Below are positions 16,399-24,405 of a stretch of 48,028 bases of DNA, in pieces. The notes beneath the pieces are model-generated. The model was not told the origin of the DNA. It searched no databases and saw nothing but the letters and a program-made list of their open reading frames with translations. This DNA comes from Brevibacillus gelatini. GTDB taxonomy: Bacteria > Bacillota > Bacilli > Brevibacillales > Brevibacillaceae. The DNA lies in assembly GCF_003710935.1 (NCBI RefSeq), contig NZ_RHHS01000054.1, forward strand, positions 1 through 48,028, read 5' to 3'. Numbering within the stretch: the first letter of the stretch is position 1; every line of letters begins with the position of its first letter. Both the position numbers and the translations under genes were made by a program.

Positions 16399-18930
16399 TT
16401 GAGGAAGGGGAAACTCGCCAAGCTTTACGCGATTGCGGCCGCATCCGCACTTGCCGCCAGTCTGGTCATCCCGCTCGCGCCGCAGCCTGTGCATGCCGAT
16501 CGGGGAGTCGTCGACCTGTGGAAAGCGATCAAGCCGCTCACCACGATTGCCAGCGCGATGAATACCGGAGCCCATCCGGACGACGAGCACAGTGCCATGC
16601 TCGCCTATTTGTCGCTCGGCAAAGGGGTAGACACCTCCAGTGTCATCGCCAACCGCGGGGAAGGTGGACAAAACGAAATTGGCAGCGAACTGGGCAACGC
16701 GCTGGGGATCATTCGTACCCGCGAATTGCAGGAAGCTTCCAAAATCACGAACATCCATCTGGAGAACCTCAGTGAAAAGATTGACGACCCCATTTTCGAC
16801 TTCGGCTTTTCCAAAAGCCCGGAAGAGACATTGGAAAAGTGGGGAGAGGACATCGCTTACGAAAGGCTGATCCGCAAAATCCGCACCTTAAGACCGGATG
16901 TCCTGATTCCCGCATTTTTGAATGAACCTTCGACCCACGGCCATCATCGCGCCATTAACGTCATGACCGTTCGGGCATTCAAGGATGCCGCAGATCCAAA
17001 CGTTTTTCCCGAGCACTGGAAAGAAGGTCTGTCCCCGTGGCAGGTGAAAAAGCTGTATGTGCCCGCCCAGGAAAAAGACTACTCCGTGAGCATCCCTGTC
17101 GGAGCCTACGACGAGATTTACGGCGCTTCCTACGTGCAACTGGGCGAAGAGTCCCGCTTTATGCACAAAAGCCAGGGCATGGGCCGCCACTATGACGAAG
17201 GGCCGAGCTATAGCTACTACAAGCTGGCTCAGTCCATCGTCGAGACGAAGGCGAAAGAAGCCGACTTTTTCGAAGGCATCGCCTACACCTTCGACGATTT
17301 GGCGAAAGAAGCGGCTGCTCAATCCGGCGGCGAAAAAGTCGCCAATGAATTGAAAAAGCTGCAAAAAGACGCAGAGGAAGTGATGGCTGCCTATCCGCGC
17401 TTTGCCGCAGTAGCCAAGGAAGCGCACGAGATGCTCGCTGACGTGCAAAAAGCGCTGCGCGAAGTCGAGTCGTCCCCGCTTCCTGCCGATACAAAAACAG
17501 ACTTGCGCCATCGCTTGGGCGTAAAGCAGGCACAGCTGTACAAGGCGAGTGCAGAAGCCCTCTCGCTCGTGACAAAGGTGAAGCCGGAGACGAATGAACT
17601 GGTCGCAGGTCAAACGACAAAAGTCACAGTGAGCGCGTACAACGGCGGCCAGGCCAAGGTGAACAACGTGAAGCTGACGCTGAACGTACCGAAAGGCTGG
17701 CAGGCGCGGGCGCTTTCCACCACCAGCTTCCCGTCGCTCGGCTACAACCAGACAGTGAAAACGACCTATGAAGTGACAGTCCCTGCCCATGCGGAGTTGT
17801 TCCAGCCATACGCAGCTCCGGCGATTACGGCAGATGTCAGCTACAGTTTTGCAGGCTCGACAGCAACCAGCCATGTAGTGCCGTCAGACGCGGTTGCGGT
17901 ACTCCCGGCATTCGCCATGACGCTCGATCCGAACGCAACCGTGCTGAACACGCTGCAGCCGCAAGAGCCGATTCCGGTGAAAGTGACAGTGAAAAACTAC
18001 AAGCCAGGTCCGGCACAGACGAGCATTTCTCTGGAAGTGCCGGAAGGCTGGAATGTGGAGCCAAAAGCGGCACCGCTCCGCTTTGACACCAAAGGAGAAA
18101 CGAAGTCGGCAGCCTTTACGGTCAAGGCACCCGCTTCCGTCAAGCCGGCTGCCTACACGATTACGGCTGTGGCCGCAGGCGGTGGAAAAGAAAGCCGTCA
18201 CGGGGCGCAAGTCATCCGTTACCCGCACATTGGCACTACGTATTTCGTACAGCCGGCAACCCTCACCGTTCAGGCGTTTGACCTGAAGGTTCCGGCGGGA
18301 CTCAAGGTTGGGTATGTTTCCAGCGGCTTCGACAACATCGATCAGTATTTGGCGCAGTTGGGCGTCGATGTGACGAACCTGACGGCCAAAGACATCGAAT
18401 CCGGCGATCTCGACCAGTACGACACGATAGTGCTGGGCATTCGCGCTTACGGCTTCCGGCCCGAGCTGATTTCGAGCAACGCCCGTTTGCTGAAATACGT
18501 GGAAAACGGCGGCAACCTCGTCGTGCAATACCACAAGCCGGAAGATAAATGGAAGCCGGAGCTGGCGCCGTATCCAATCAAGATCGGCACGCCGCTGATC
18601 GAGTGGCGCGTCACGGACGAGAACTCGAAGGTGACGATGCTCGCACCGGACCACGCCATATTCAACACGCCGAATAAAATAACCGAAGAAGACTGGAACA
18701 ACTGGATTCAGGACCGCTCGGCCTACAACCCGTCCGAGTGGGGCAAGGAATACACCGAGCTGATTGCCAATGGCGATCCAGGGGAAAAAGAGTTTACAGG
18801 CACATTCCTCACTGCCAAATACGGCAAAGGAACGTACACGTACAGCTCACTGGTCTGGTACCGCGAAATTCCGGCGCTTGTGCCTGGAGCGATCCGCATG
18901 TTCGTCAATATGGTCAGTCTGCAACAGTAG
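16399..18930 (+). CDS. Secreted PIG-L family deacetylase with NEW3 and glutaminase/ThuA-like C-terminal region
   Basis: About 843 residues. The TTG at 16399 has TGGAGGAG 5 nt upstream. An ATG at 16384 lies inside or before that site and is less likely. A signal peptide ends at VHA (about 33). The catalytic PIG-L/LmbE domain shows AHPDDE (58-63) and a second His cluster HGHH (179-182), the expected zinc ligands for N-deacetylation of amino sugars. The middle (about 385-600) holds NEW3/Ig-like strands. The C-terminal part (about 630-840) resembles a class-I glutamine-amidotransferase/ThuA-like fold (VVLGIRAYGFRPEL, GGNLVVQYH). It probably acts outside the cell on an acetylated glycan or glycoconjugate whose product is imported by the preceding transporter (inference). 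Confidence 0.82.
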   Translation: MRKGKLAKLYAIAAASALAASLVIPLAPQPVHADRGVVDLWKAIKPLTTIASAMNTGAHPDDEHSAMLAYLSLGKGVDTSSVIANRGEGGQNEIGSELGNALGIIRTRELQEASKITNIHLENLSEKIDDPIFDFGFSKSPEETLEKWGEDIAYERLIRKIRTLRPDVLIPAFLNEPSTHGHHRAINVMTVRAFKDAADPNVFPEHWKEGLSPWQVKKLYVPAQEKDYSVSIPVGAYDEIYGASYVQLGEESRFMHKSQGMGRHYDEGPSYSYYKLAQSIVETKAKEADFFEGIAYTFDDLAKEAAAQSGGEKVANELKKLQKDAEEVMAAYPRFAAVAKEAHEMLADVQKALREVESSPLPADTKTDLRHRLGVKQAQLYKASAEALSLVTKVKPETNELVAGQTTKVTVSAYNGGQAKVNNVKLTLNVPKGWQARALSTTSFPSLGYNQTVKTTYEVTVPAHAELFQPYAAPAITADVSYSFAGSTATSHVVPSDAVAVLPAFAMTLDPNATVLNTLQPQEPIPVKVTVKNYKPGPAQTSISLEVPEGWNVEPKAAPLRFDTKGETKSAAFTVKAPASVKPAAYTITAVAAGGGKESRHGAQVIRYPHIGTTYFVQPATLTVQAFDLKVPAGLKVGYVSSGFDNIDQYLAQLGVDVTNLTAKDIESGDLDQYDTIVLGIRAYGFRPELISSNARLLKYVENGGNLVVQYHKPEDKWKPELAPYPIKIGTPLIEWRVTDENSKVTMLAPDHAIFNTPNKITEEDWNNWIQDRSAYNPSEWGKEYTELIANGDPGEKEFTGTFLTAKYGKGTYTYSSLVWYREIPALVPGAIRMFVNMVSLQQ

Positions 18931-19127
18931 CAAAAGCGGCACTTCGCTTTGCCAAAGACGGTGTTTTGCCGGGGAAGGGCGAGATGATCGGGCTCGGTCG
19001 TCTCCCCGCCCCAAAAAGACAAAGCTCCGCCGAGGCTAATAGGCACACGCAATCAAGCAGAGGTGCACGAAGCCGTCGCAGTAAAAATGAGTGCTGAACA
19101 ATCGGCGGGGAAGGAGAGGCGAGAAAA

Positions 19128-20636
19128 ATGGATTACAGAGAGCGCATATTTTTGCAGGAGGGAGCCGGTTTTCCCGGGAAGACATACGCGGAGGCGGTGT
19201 TGGAGCCGGCATTCAACGAAGCCAAGCACCACCTGTTGCAGCCGATGATGGCGATTAACAAGGCGCACCTGATAATGCTGCGCGAGACGGAACTGCTGAC
19301 GGACGACGAGGCCAGGCAGATTGCCCGCGCACTTTGCGGGATCGATCTGGAAGAGTTGCGTCGCTCGGCCTACACCGGGCAGTTTGAAGATTTGTTCTTT
19401 CAGGTAGAGAGCCGTCTGCTGGAGCTGGCCCCTGATGTGGCTGGCAACCTGCACCTGGCCCGCAGCCGCAATGACATGGGGATCACGATCTACCGCATGG
19501 TGCTGCGCGAAAAATTGCTGGTGACAATCGCATCTGCCCTCTATCTGAAAGAGCATTTGCTCCTCTTTGCGCACGAACACGCCGAGACGGTCATGATCGG
19601 CTATACGCATACCCAGCAGGCGCAGCCAACGACTATGGCGCATTACATCATGGCGGCGACAGACCTTCTCGGCCGTGACATCAAGCGGCTGATCCAGGCG
19701 TACCAGACAGTCAACCGTTCCCCGATGGGGGCAGCCGCCCTGACGACCTCCGGCTTTGCCATCAGCCGCGAGCGGATGCGCGAATTGCTCGGCTTTGACG
19801 AACTGGTGGAAAATTCGTATGACGCCGTCTGCGGTGCGGATTATTTGGGCGAAGTGGCGACGGCGGTTCAACTGGCTGCAATCAACCTGGGGCGCACCGT
19901 GCAGGACATGCTGCTCTGGTGCACGCAGGAGTTTCATGCGCTGAAAGTCGCCAGTCCCTACGTGCAGATCAGCTCGATCATGCCGCAAAAACGCAATCCG
20001 GTTTCCTTTGAACATATCCGCTCACTGCTGTCTACCAGCGCCGGAAACGCCACGACGGTGCTGACGATGATGCACAACACGCCTTTTGGCGACATCGTCG
20101 ACACCGAAGACGACATGCAGCCGTATGCCTGGAAAAGCATGGCCGTGCTGGAGCAGATGTACCGCCTGATGGCCTGCGTCGTCGGGACAATGGAAGTTAA
20201 CAAGGATGTGTTGCTGGAGCGGGCCAAAGCCAGCTTCGCAACCGTGACGGAGCTCGCGGATACGCTGGTGCGTACAGATCGCCTCTCGTTTCGCAAGGCG
20301 CACCACATTGTGAGCCGCGTGGTCAGGGAAGCGGCCAGCGCCAGCCTTTTGGCCAACCAGATCAGCCTTGAGCTGGTCAACCGTGCGGCGGTGGACGTGA
20401 TTGGCCGAGAGCTGTCGATTACGGCAGAGGAACTGCGACTGGCGCTCGATCCGGTGCATTTCGTCATGATCCGCAAGCTGCCGGGCGGACCGAATCCGGA
20501 GGAAATCAAGCGGCAAATCGCAGAGCGCAGAGCTGTGCTCCAGCAGGAAAACGCATGGCTTGCAGCGAAAAAACAAGCCTGCACAGATGCAATGAACAGG
20601 CTTGACCAGATGATAGCCGAATGGAGTGTGGAGTAA
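19128..20636 (+). CDS. Argininosuccinate lyase-like enzyme (fumarase/aspartase superfamily)
   Basis: 502 residues. Three superfamily motifs are visible: HLARSRND (109-116), GYTHTQQAQP (158-167, with H161) and SSIMPQKRNP (282-291, with the catalytic Ser). The enzyme therefore should cleave a C-N bond with release of fumarate, or a related elimination. It is longer than typical ArgH (about 460) and sits between a secreted PIG-L deacetylase and a GlcNAc-kinase-like gene, not with arginine genes. A role in arginine synthesis is unlikely and the substrate is unknown. The ATG is preceded by GGGGAAGGAGAGG. The stop overlaps the next gene start (TAATG). Confidence 0.85.
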   Translation: MDYRERIFLQEGAGFPGKTYAEAVLEPAFNEAKHHLLQPMMAINKAHLIMLRETELLTDDEARQIARALCGIDLEELRRSAYTGQFEDLFFQVESRLLELAPDVAGNLHLARSRNDMGITIYRMVLREKLLVTIASALYLKEHLLLFAHEHAETVMIGYTHTQQAQPTTMAHYIMAATDLLGRDIKRLIQAYQTVNRSPMGAAALTTSGFAISRERMRELLGFDELVENSYDAVCGADYLGEVATAVQLAAINLGRTVQDMLLWCTQEFHALKVASPYVQISSIMPQKRNPVSFEHIRSLLSTSAGNATTVLTMMHNTPFGDIVDTEDDMQPYAWKSMAVLEQMYRLMACVVGTMEVNKDVLLERAKASFATVTELADTLVRTDRLSFRKAHHIVSRVVREAASASLLANQISLELVNRAAVDVIGRELSITAEELRLALDPVHFVMIRKLPGGPNPEEIKRQIAERRAVLQQENAWLAAKKQACTDAMNRLDQMIAEWSVE

Positions 20637-21646
20637 TGGCAGTGGTGCGAATACCTCTTCTGGCAGTGGACGGAGGGGGCACCAAATGCTTGGCGGTGCT
20701 CGTGGACCGATCGGCAAGAGAAGTCGGCCAGGGACGTTCCGGCTCTTGCAATTACCAGGGGATCGGAGAAAAAGCCGCTGCTCGCGAGCTGGCCGCAGCG
20801 ATTCGCCAGGCGATGGAGGACGCAACCTCGCGCGGCACCTTGTCCCCGTTTGTCACCGGACAGGGCGCAGGCGAGCTGGAATGGGAAGTGGACTGCGCCG
20901 TTTTCGGGATCGCGGGCCTGGACACGGAGCATGATCGGCAGGTAATCTCGCAAATGGTGCGGAAAGTGCTCGATCAACTCGGCATTCGGGTCCACCATCT
21001 GATCGTGGAAAACGACGGGGTTGCCGCCTTGCTCGGCGCAACGGGCGGCAAGCCGGGCATTCTCGTCATCGCCGGGACAGGTTCCATCGCCTTTGGCGTC
21101 AACGAGGCCCAAGAAACGGCGCGTGCTGGCGGCTGGGGGCATCGGGTTGGCGACGAGGGAAGCGGCTACTGGATCGGCAAGCAGGCGATCATGGCTGTGC
21201 TGCGGGCAGCAGACGGCCGCGGCGAGCCGACGCTGTTGAAGGAGATGCTGCTGACCCACCTGGGGCTTGCACGCGTCGACCAGCTGTTCAATTGGACGTA
21301 TAGTGAGCACTACGCGGTTGAAAAGGTAGCCGAGCTGTCTCCTTTGGTCAGTCAGGCGGCGCTCGCGAAAGATCAGGTGGCGGCGCACATTTTGCAGGTG
21401 GCGGGAGAAGAGTTGTTTGCTGCCGTTCGCGCTGTCATGGATGCCTTGGACATGCAAGCGAAGCCGTTTCAGCTGATTATGCAGGGCGGGGTTTTGCAAA
21501 ACGATGAGCGCGTCCGTAAAATCGTCGCGGAGCACGTCCAGCGCTACGCTGCCCAGGTCGTCATCGAAAATGCGCAAAACGACCCGATCTACGGAGTCAT
21601 AGCAAAAGGATTGGCGTATTTGGAGCGTCAATCCGGCAGCAAGTGA
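20636..21646 (+). CDS. BadF/BadG/BcrA/BcrD-type ATPase, N-acetylglucosamine kinase-like
   Basis: About 336 residues of the ASKHA fold. The phosphate-1 motif AVDGGGTK is at about 10-17, AGTGSIAFG is near 142-150, and GGWGHRVGDEGSGYW is the signature shared with N-acetylglucosamine kinases. It likely phosphorylates an amino sugar at O-6. I chose the ATG at 20636 because it overlaps the lyase stop codon (TAATG), a classic coupled start. A further 5 codons upstream are open but overlap the lyase. The PIG-L deacetylase gene follows 10 nt later. Confidence 0.85.
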   Translation: MAVVRIPLLAVDGGGTKCLAVLVDRSAREVGQGRSGSCNYQGIGEKAAARELAAAIRQAMEDATSRGTLSPFVTGQGAGELEWEVDCAVFGIAGLDTEHDRQVISQMVRKVLDQLGIRVHHLIVENDGVAALLGATGGKPGILVIAGTGSIAFGVNEAQETARAGGWGHRVGDEGSGYWIGKQAIMAVLRAADGRGEPTLLKEMLLTHLGLARVDQLFNWTYSEHYAVEKVAELSPLVSQAALAKDQVAAHILQVAGEELFAAVRAVMDALDMQAKPFQLIMQGGVLQNDERVRKIVAEHVQRYAAQVVIENAQNDPIYGVIAKGLAYLERQSGSK

Positions 21647-21656
21647 GGTGCATACA

Positions 21657-22394
21657 ATGAAAAAAGTGATGGTCGTTTTTCCCCACCCGGATGACGAATC
21701 ATTCGCCTGCGGGGGAACACTCGCCAAATGCAAGGCAACAGGCCGGGAGACGTGCCTGTTGTGCATCACGTCCGGCTGCAAGGGGCGCTCGGGACCGTTT
21801 GCGATTGAATGCAGGGAAAAGCTGGCCCGTCACCGCGAGCAGGAACTGGCAAAGGCGGCGGAAGTGCTCGGCATCAAGCGTCTTGATTTGCTCCGCTATC
21901 CAGACGGCTCCCTGCAGCAGGTCGATCTGCACGAGCTGGTTGCCAAAATACGCGACGTGATCGTGGAGTGGAAGCCAAATGTCGTCATCACGTTTCCGCC
22001 GGATGGTGTGACAGGCCACCCCGATCACATTGTCACCTGCAAAGCGACGACACTGGCTGTCGAGCAAGCAGAGAAGCAGCTTGCACTGCAGGAATATCCG
22101 GATTTGTACTACGTTTCCATTCCGCATTATTACGACCATTGTCCGGATCGCGGTCCCGAGCCTGCTGTTCCCATCACGGGCAAAGTAGACATCACCGACT
22201 ACCGGACGCAAAAAGGCGAAGCGCTGCGCGCCCACCAAAGCCAGGTGTATTCCGTCAACCGCGCCTATCCGGGTGTCATCGACGGCGATTTTTCGGTGAT
22301 CGGCTGCTACGAGTATTACACGCTCGTCCGTTCGGCGGGCAGACAGATCGAGCCAGCCCAGGAGACGAACGGCATTCCGGTGATCGAGCTGTAG
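21657..22394 (+). CDS. Intracellular PIG-L deacetylase (BshB2-like)
   Basis: 245 residues without a signal peptide. Zinc-site motifs are HPDDE (10-14) and HPDH (121-124). Length and the N-terminus resemble BshB2/YojG-type enzymes, which deacetylate GlcNAc-malate in bacillithiol synthesis, or related amino-sugar conjugates. Being last in a transporter-deacetylase-lyase-kinase set, it may instead process the imported compound. The ATG at 21657 has GAGGTG 6 nt upstream; an in-frame GTG at 21648 is less likely. A terminator follows at 22404. Confidence 0.85.
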   Translation: MKKVMVVFPHPDDESFACGGTLAKCKATGRETCLLCITSGCKGRSGPFAIECREKLARHREQELAKAAEVLGIKRLDLLRYPDGSLQQVDLHELVAKIRDVIVEWKPNVVITFPPDGVTGHPDHIVTCKATTLAVEQAEKQLALQEYPDLYYVSIPHYYDHCPDRGPEPAVPITGKVDITDYRTQKGEALRAHQSQVYSVNRAYPGVIDGDFSVIGCYEYYTLVRSAGRQIEPAQETNGIPVIEL

Positions 22395-22403
22395 GAGAGC
22401 AAC

Positions 22404-22443
22404 AAGACTGAACCATGCGCGTTTGCCTGGGCCAGTCTTTTTT
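22404..22443 (+). terminator. Terminator after the PIG-L gene
   Basis: AAGACTG...CAGTCTT (22404-22410 with 22433-22439) followed by a T-run. The inner part is only partly paired. Confidence 0.6.
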
Positions 22444-22490
22444 CCCAATCTCTTATTCGGAGACGAAAAAGGCGAAAAGGAGCCGCAACC

Positions 22491-22745
22491 ATGGATTTTT
22501 TTCTCACGCTCTTTTCCAAATACAAATGCCTGGTCTATACGGCGTTTGGCGACGAGCAATATTTGCAAATCGCGCACAAGCTGTCTGCCTGCGGCGTACC
22601 GTTTCGAACCCGTTCGCACTTGGATGCGAATCGCTTTTTGAGCGACAGTGCGGGCGTGTTCCCCCGCGAGGATCGGATTCAGTACGATATTTACGTCAAA
22701 AAAGCAGACGAAGCCAGGGCTTATCAGGCAATCCACAAAACCTGA
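22491..22745 (+). CDS. Small conserved-looking hypothetical protein (84 aa)
   Basis: 84 residues from ATG with AAAAGGAG 8 nt upstream. It has a mixed alpha/beta composition with no signal peptide or membrane helix. The pattern (YTAFGDEQYLQIAHKL, then a VPFRTRSH segment and a YDIYVKKADEARA ending) resembles small DUF2007-like putative signal-transducing proteins, which have a ferredoxin-like fold. I am not certain of the family. It lies alone between two terminated units. Confidence 0.6.
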   Translation: MDFFLTLFSKYKCLVYTAFGDEQYLQIAHKLSACGVPFRTRSHLDANRFLSDSAGVFPREDRIQYDIYVKKADEARAYQAIHKT

Positions 22746-22810
22746 TGTGCCGCCCGTCATTTCCGGCGCAACTCGTTTTTGCTCTCTATACGAATCGGCG
22801 ATCCATTCTA

Positions 22811-22816
22811 TATAAT
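22811..22816 (+). promoter_or_regulatory. -10 box for the PH-domain gene
   Basis: TATAAT within CTATATAATG, about 90 bp upstream of the ATG. The -35 is weak. Confidence 0.4.
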
Positions 22817-22906
22817 GAATGGGAATATGTGAAAACGGCAGAAAATGGAGAAATTTCGCTCTGTCTGAGCCGTACGTTGAGGGAAAACCATAAGGGAGGT
22901 TTTACG

Positions 22907-23515
22907 ATGTTTGGAAAACTCGCAGCAGATGCGCTCGGTTTGAGCAATGTAGGGATCGTGGTAAAGCCCGCCGATTACGACAAGGTCGATGCAGACGACT
23001 ATGTCATGCATGAAGACAACGAAAAAATCTACTTCCTGATTAAATCCAAATCCGATGAATACTGCTTCACCAACCTCGCGCTGATTCATCTGGACGGAAC
23101 GAGCGCGACCAGCAAAAAGCGCGTGCTGCGCCGTTTTTCTTACGATAAGCACAAAATCTCCAACGTCACTTTGGAGACAGCTGGCACGATCGACCTCGAT
23201 GTGGAAATCAAATTTACCATCGGCGAGCAGTATTACTCCATCGACGTGAACAAAAAACATCTGGAAGAACTGAAAGACCTGTACAAAGCGTTGCTGAAAA
23301 TCGCCTCGATTACGCACGAAAACGAAATCGCGCTCCAGCACGCGCGGGAAAGCCTGACTGTGGCGCAAAGCGTACTCGGCAGAGGCCAGCAGGCAGACGC
23401 AGCCGCCCAGTTCAAGTCGATCAACCAGTACGCATTCGACTGGCTCATGGACGCCAGGGAAAAGTACGTCGTCAAAGACTTTGGCAAAGTGTTTGAAAAA
23501 TATATTTACAACTAG
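22907..23515 (+). CDS. PH-domain protein, YvbH-like
   Basis: 202 residues from ATG at 22907 with a strong AAGGGAGG ribosome site. The N-terminal about 120 residues form a bacterial PH-like beta domain (YFLIKSKSDEYCFTNLALIHLDG). The C-terminal helical part (about 125-202) resembles the YvbH oligomerisation region. YvbH-like proteins are widespread in Bacillales and of unknown function. The frame is open further upstream but without homology or ribosome sites. Monocistronic, with a strong bidirectional terminator downstream. Confidence 0.75.
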   Translation: MFGKLAADALGLSNVGIVVKPADYDKVDADDYVMHEDNEKIYFLIKSKSDEYCFTNLALIHLDGTSATSKKRVLRRFSYDKHKISNVTLETAGTIDLDVEIKFTIGEQYYSIDVNKKHLEELKDLYKALLKIASITHENEIALQHARESLTVAQSVLGRGQQADAAAQFKSINQYAFDWLMDAREKYVVKDFGKVFEKYIYN

Positions 23516-23544
23516 AACCACGCATCTTTTCCGCTCGAAAAGCA

Positions 23545-23590
23545 AAGAAAGCCACGATCTGAAACATTTGGATCGTGGCTTTCTTTTTTG
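23545..23590. terminator. Strong bidirectional terminator
   Basis: AGAAAGCCACGATC / GATCGTGGCTTTCT, 14 perfect base pairs, with an 11-nt loop and T-runs on both sides. It serves the PH-domain gene (+) and the small basic protein gene (-). Confidence 0.9.
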
Positions 23591-23597
23591 TCGGGGA

Positions 23598-23711
23598 TCA
23601 GTCGTCGCGGCGGCGGCGAACCGTTACAATCAGTCGGTCACCGGGACGAAGCGTGAGCCGGAAAGTCCGTCTCCTTCTTTGTTTGGCACTGAAGCGTTTT
23701 TTGTTGCTCAT
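23598..23711 (-). CDS. Small very basic protein, 37 aa
   Basis: A 37-codon frame on the - strand begins with ATG at 23711. It is preceded by a perfect AGGAGGG ribosome site ending 6 nt upstream (complement of 23718-23724) and stops just before the bidirectional terminator. The product starts MSNKKRFSAKQRRRRTF and ends in RRRRDD, so it is rich in Arg/Lys. It is probably nucleic-acid binding or ribosome-associated. I do not recognise a family. The ribosome site plus terminator make it a credible small gene despite its length. Confidence 0.6.
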   Translation of the reverse strand: MSNKKRFSAKQRRRRTFRLTLRPGDRLIVTVRRRRDD

Positions 23712-23917
23712 CGGTATCCCTCCTTGCACTTTCGTTACCATATCTTATGTGCTCGCCAGCGGGGGGGTTGGACAAGTGGCGTAGAGAGGTTGACCATTTT
23801 TGCGGACGAGGGGGTGATTGGGTGTTGTATAGTTCGCAACGTGGCTGGCTTTTTCGGTACGACTCGCAATGGTATAGTAGACTTGGAGCATACAGAAAAA
23901 GAAGCGGGGGAGCGCTC

Positions 23918-24241
23918 ATGAGTTTGTTTGCACAGACGCCAAAGCCACCGTACTACGCGGTCATTTTTTCCTCTCAGCGGACAGAGGGCGATCAGGGCTA
24001 TGGCGAAATGGCACAGCGGATGGTGGAGCTGGCTGCCGGGCAGCCCGGTTTTTTGGGGGCAGAAAGCGCGCGGGATGCATCCGGCTTCGGCATTACCGTT
24101 TCGTACTGGTCGTCGCTGGAAGCGATCCGCGACTGGAAGGAGCATGAGGAGCATCGCGTGGCACAGGAAAAAGGCAGGCAGATGTGGTACGGCCACTACA
24201 TTACCCGCATCTGCAAGGTAGAGCGCGACTACACGCTGTAG
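23918..24241 (+). CDS. Antibiotic biosynthesis monooxygenase (ABM)-domain protein
   Basis: 107 residues with the ABM/dimeric alpha-beta barrel pattern: PYYAVIFSSQRT at the start, a PGFLGAESARD turn near 45-55, YWSSLEAIRDW near 65-75, and a C-terminal HYITRICKVER strand. Such proteins (YqjZ-like) are small cytoplasmic oxygenase-like or stress proteins. The ATG at 23918 follows AGCGGGGGAG. A TGGTATAGT extended -10 lies about 40 bp upstream. The frame extends upstream without a plausible start. Confidence 0.78.
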   Translation: MSLFAQTPKPPYYAVIFSSQRTEGDQGYGEMAQRMVELAAGQPGFLGAESARDASGFGITVSYWSSLEAIRDWKEHEEHRVAQEKGRQMWYGHYITRICKVERDYTL

Positions 24242-24261
24242 GAGCCAATGAAAAAGAGCAG

Positions 24262-24301
24262 GCCCCGTTCATCGCTGAACCGCACCGCAGATGAACGGGG
24301 C
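24262..24301 (+). terminator. Strong hairpin after the ABM gene
   Basis: GCCCCGTTCATC / GATGAACGGGGC, 12 perfect base pairs with a 16-nt loop. The following T-run is short, so termination may be partial. Confidence 0.55.
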
Positions 24302-24313
24302 TTGCATGCTTGC

Positions 24314-24342
24314 TTGGCAAATCCCGTTTAGCCCCGTATAAT
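24314..24342 (+). promoter_or_regulatory. Sigma-A promoter of the iron permease operon
   Basis: TTGGCA, 17 nt, TATAAT; ends 6 bp before the Fur box. Confidence 0.75.
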
Positions 24343-24348
24343 ATGCAT

Positions 24349-24363
24349 TGAAAATCATTCTCA
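24349..24363. promoter_or_regulatory. Fur box
   Basis: TGAAAATCATTCTCA matches the 7-1-7 Fur consensus TGATAATNATTATCA at 12 of 14 fixed positions. It lies just downstream of the -10 box, so iron-loaded Fur should block transcription of the two permease genes. Confidence 0.8.
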
Positions 24364-24405
24364 TGGTTCAGTTTATGTACATAAGAAATGGAGAAGGGGG
24401 CTAGC

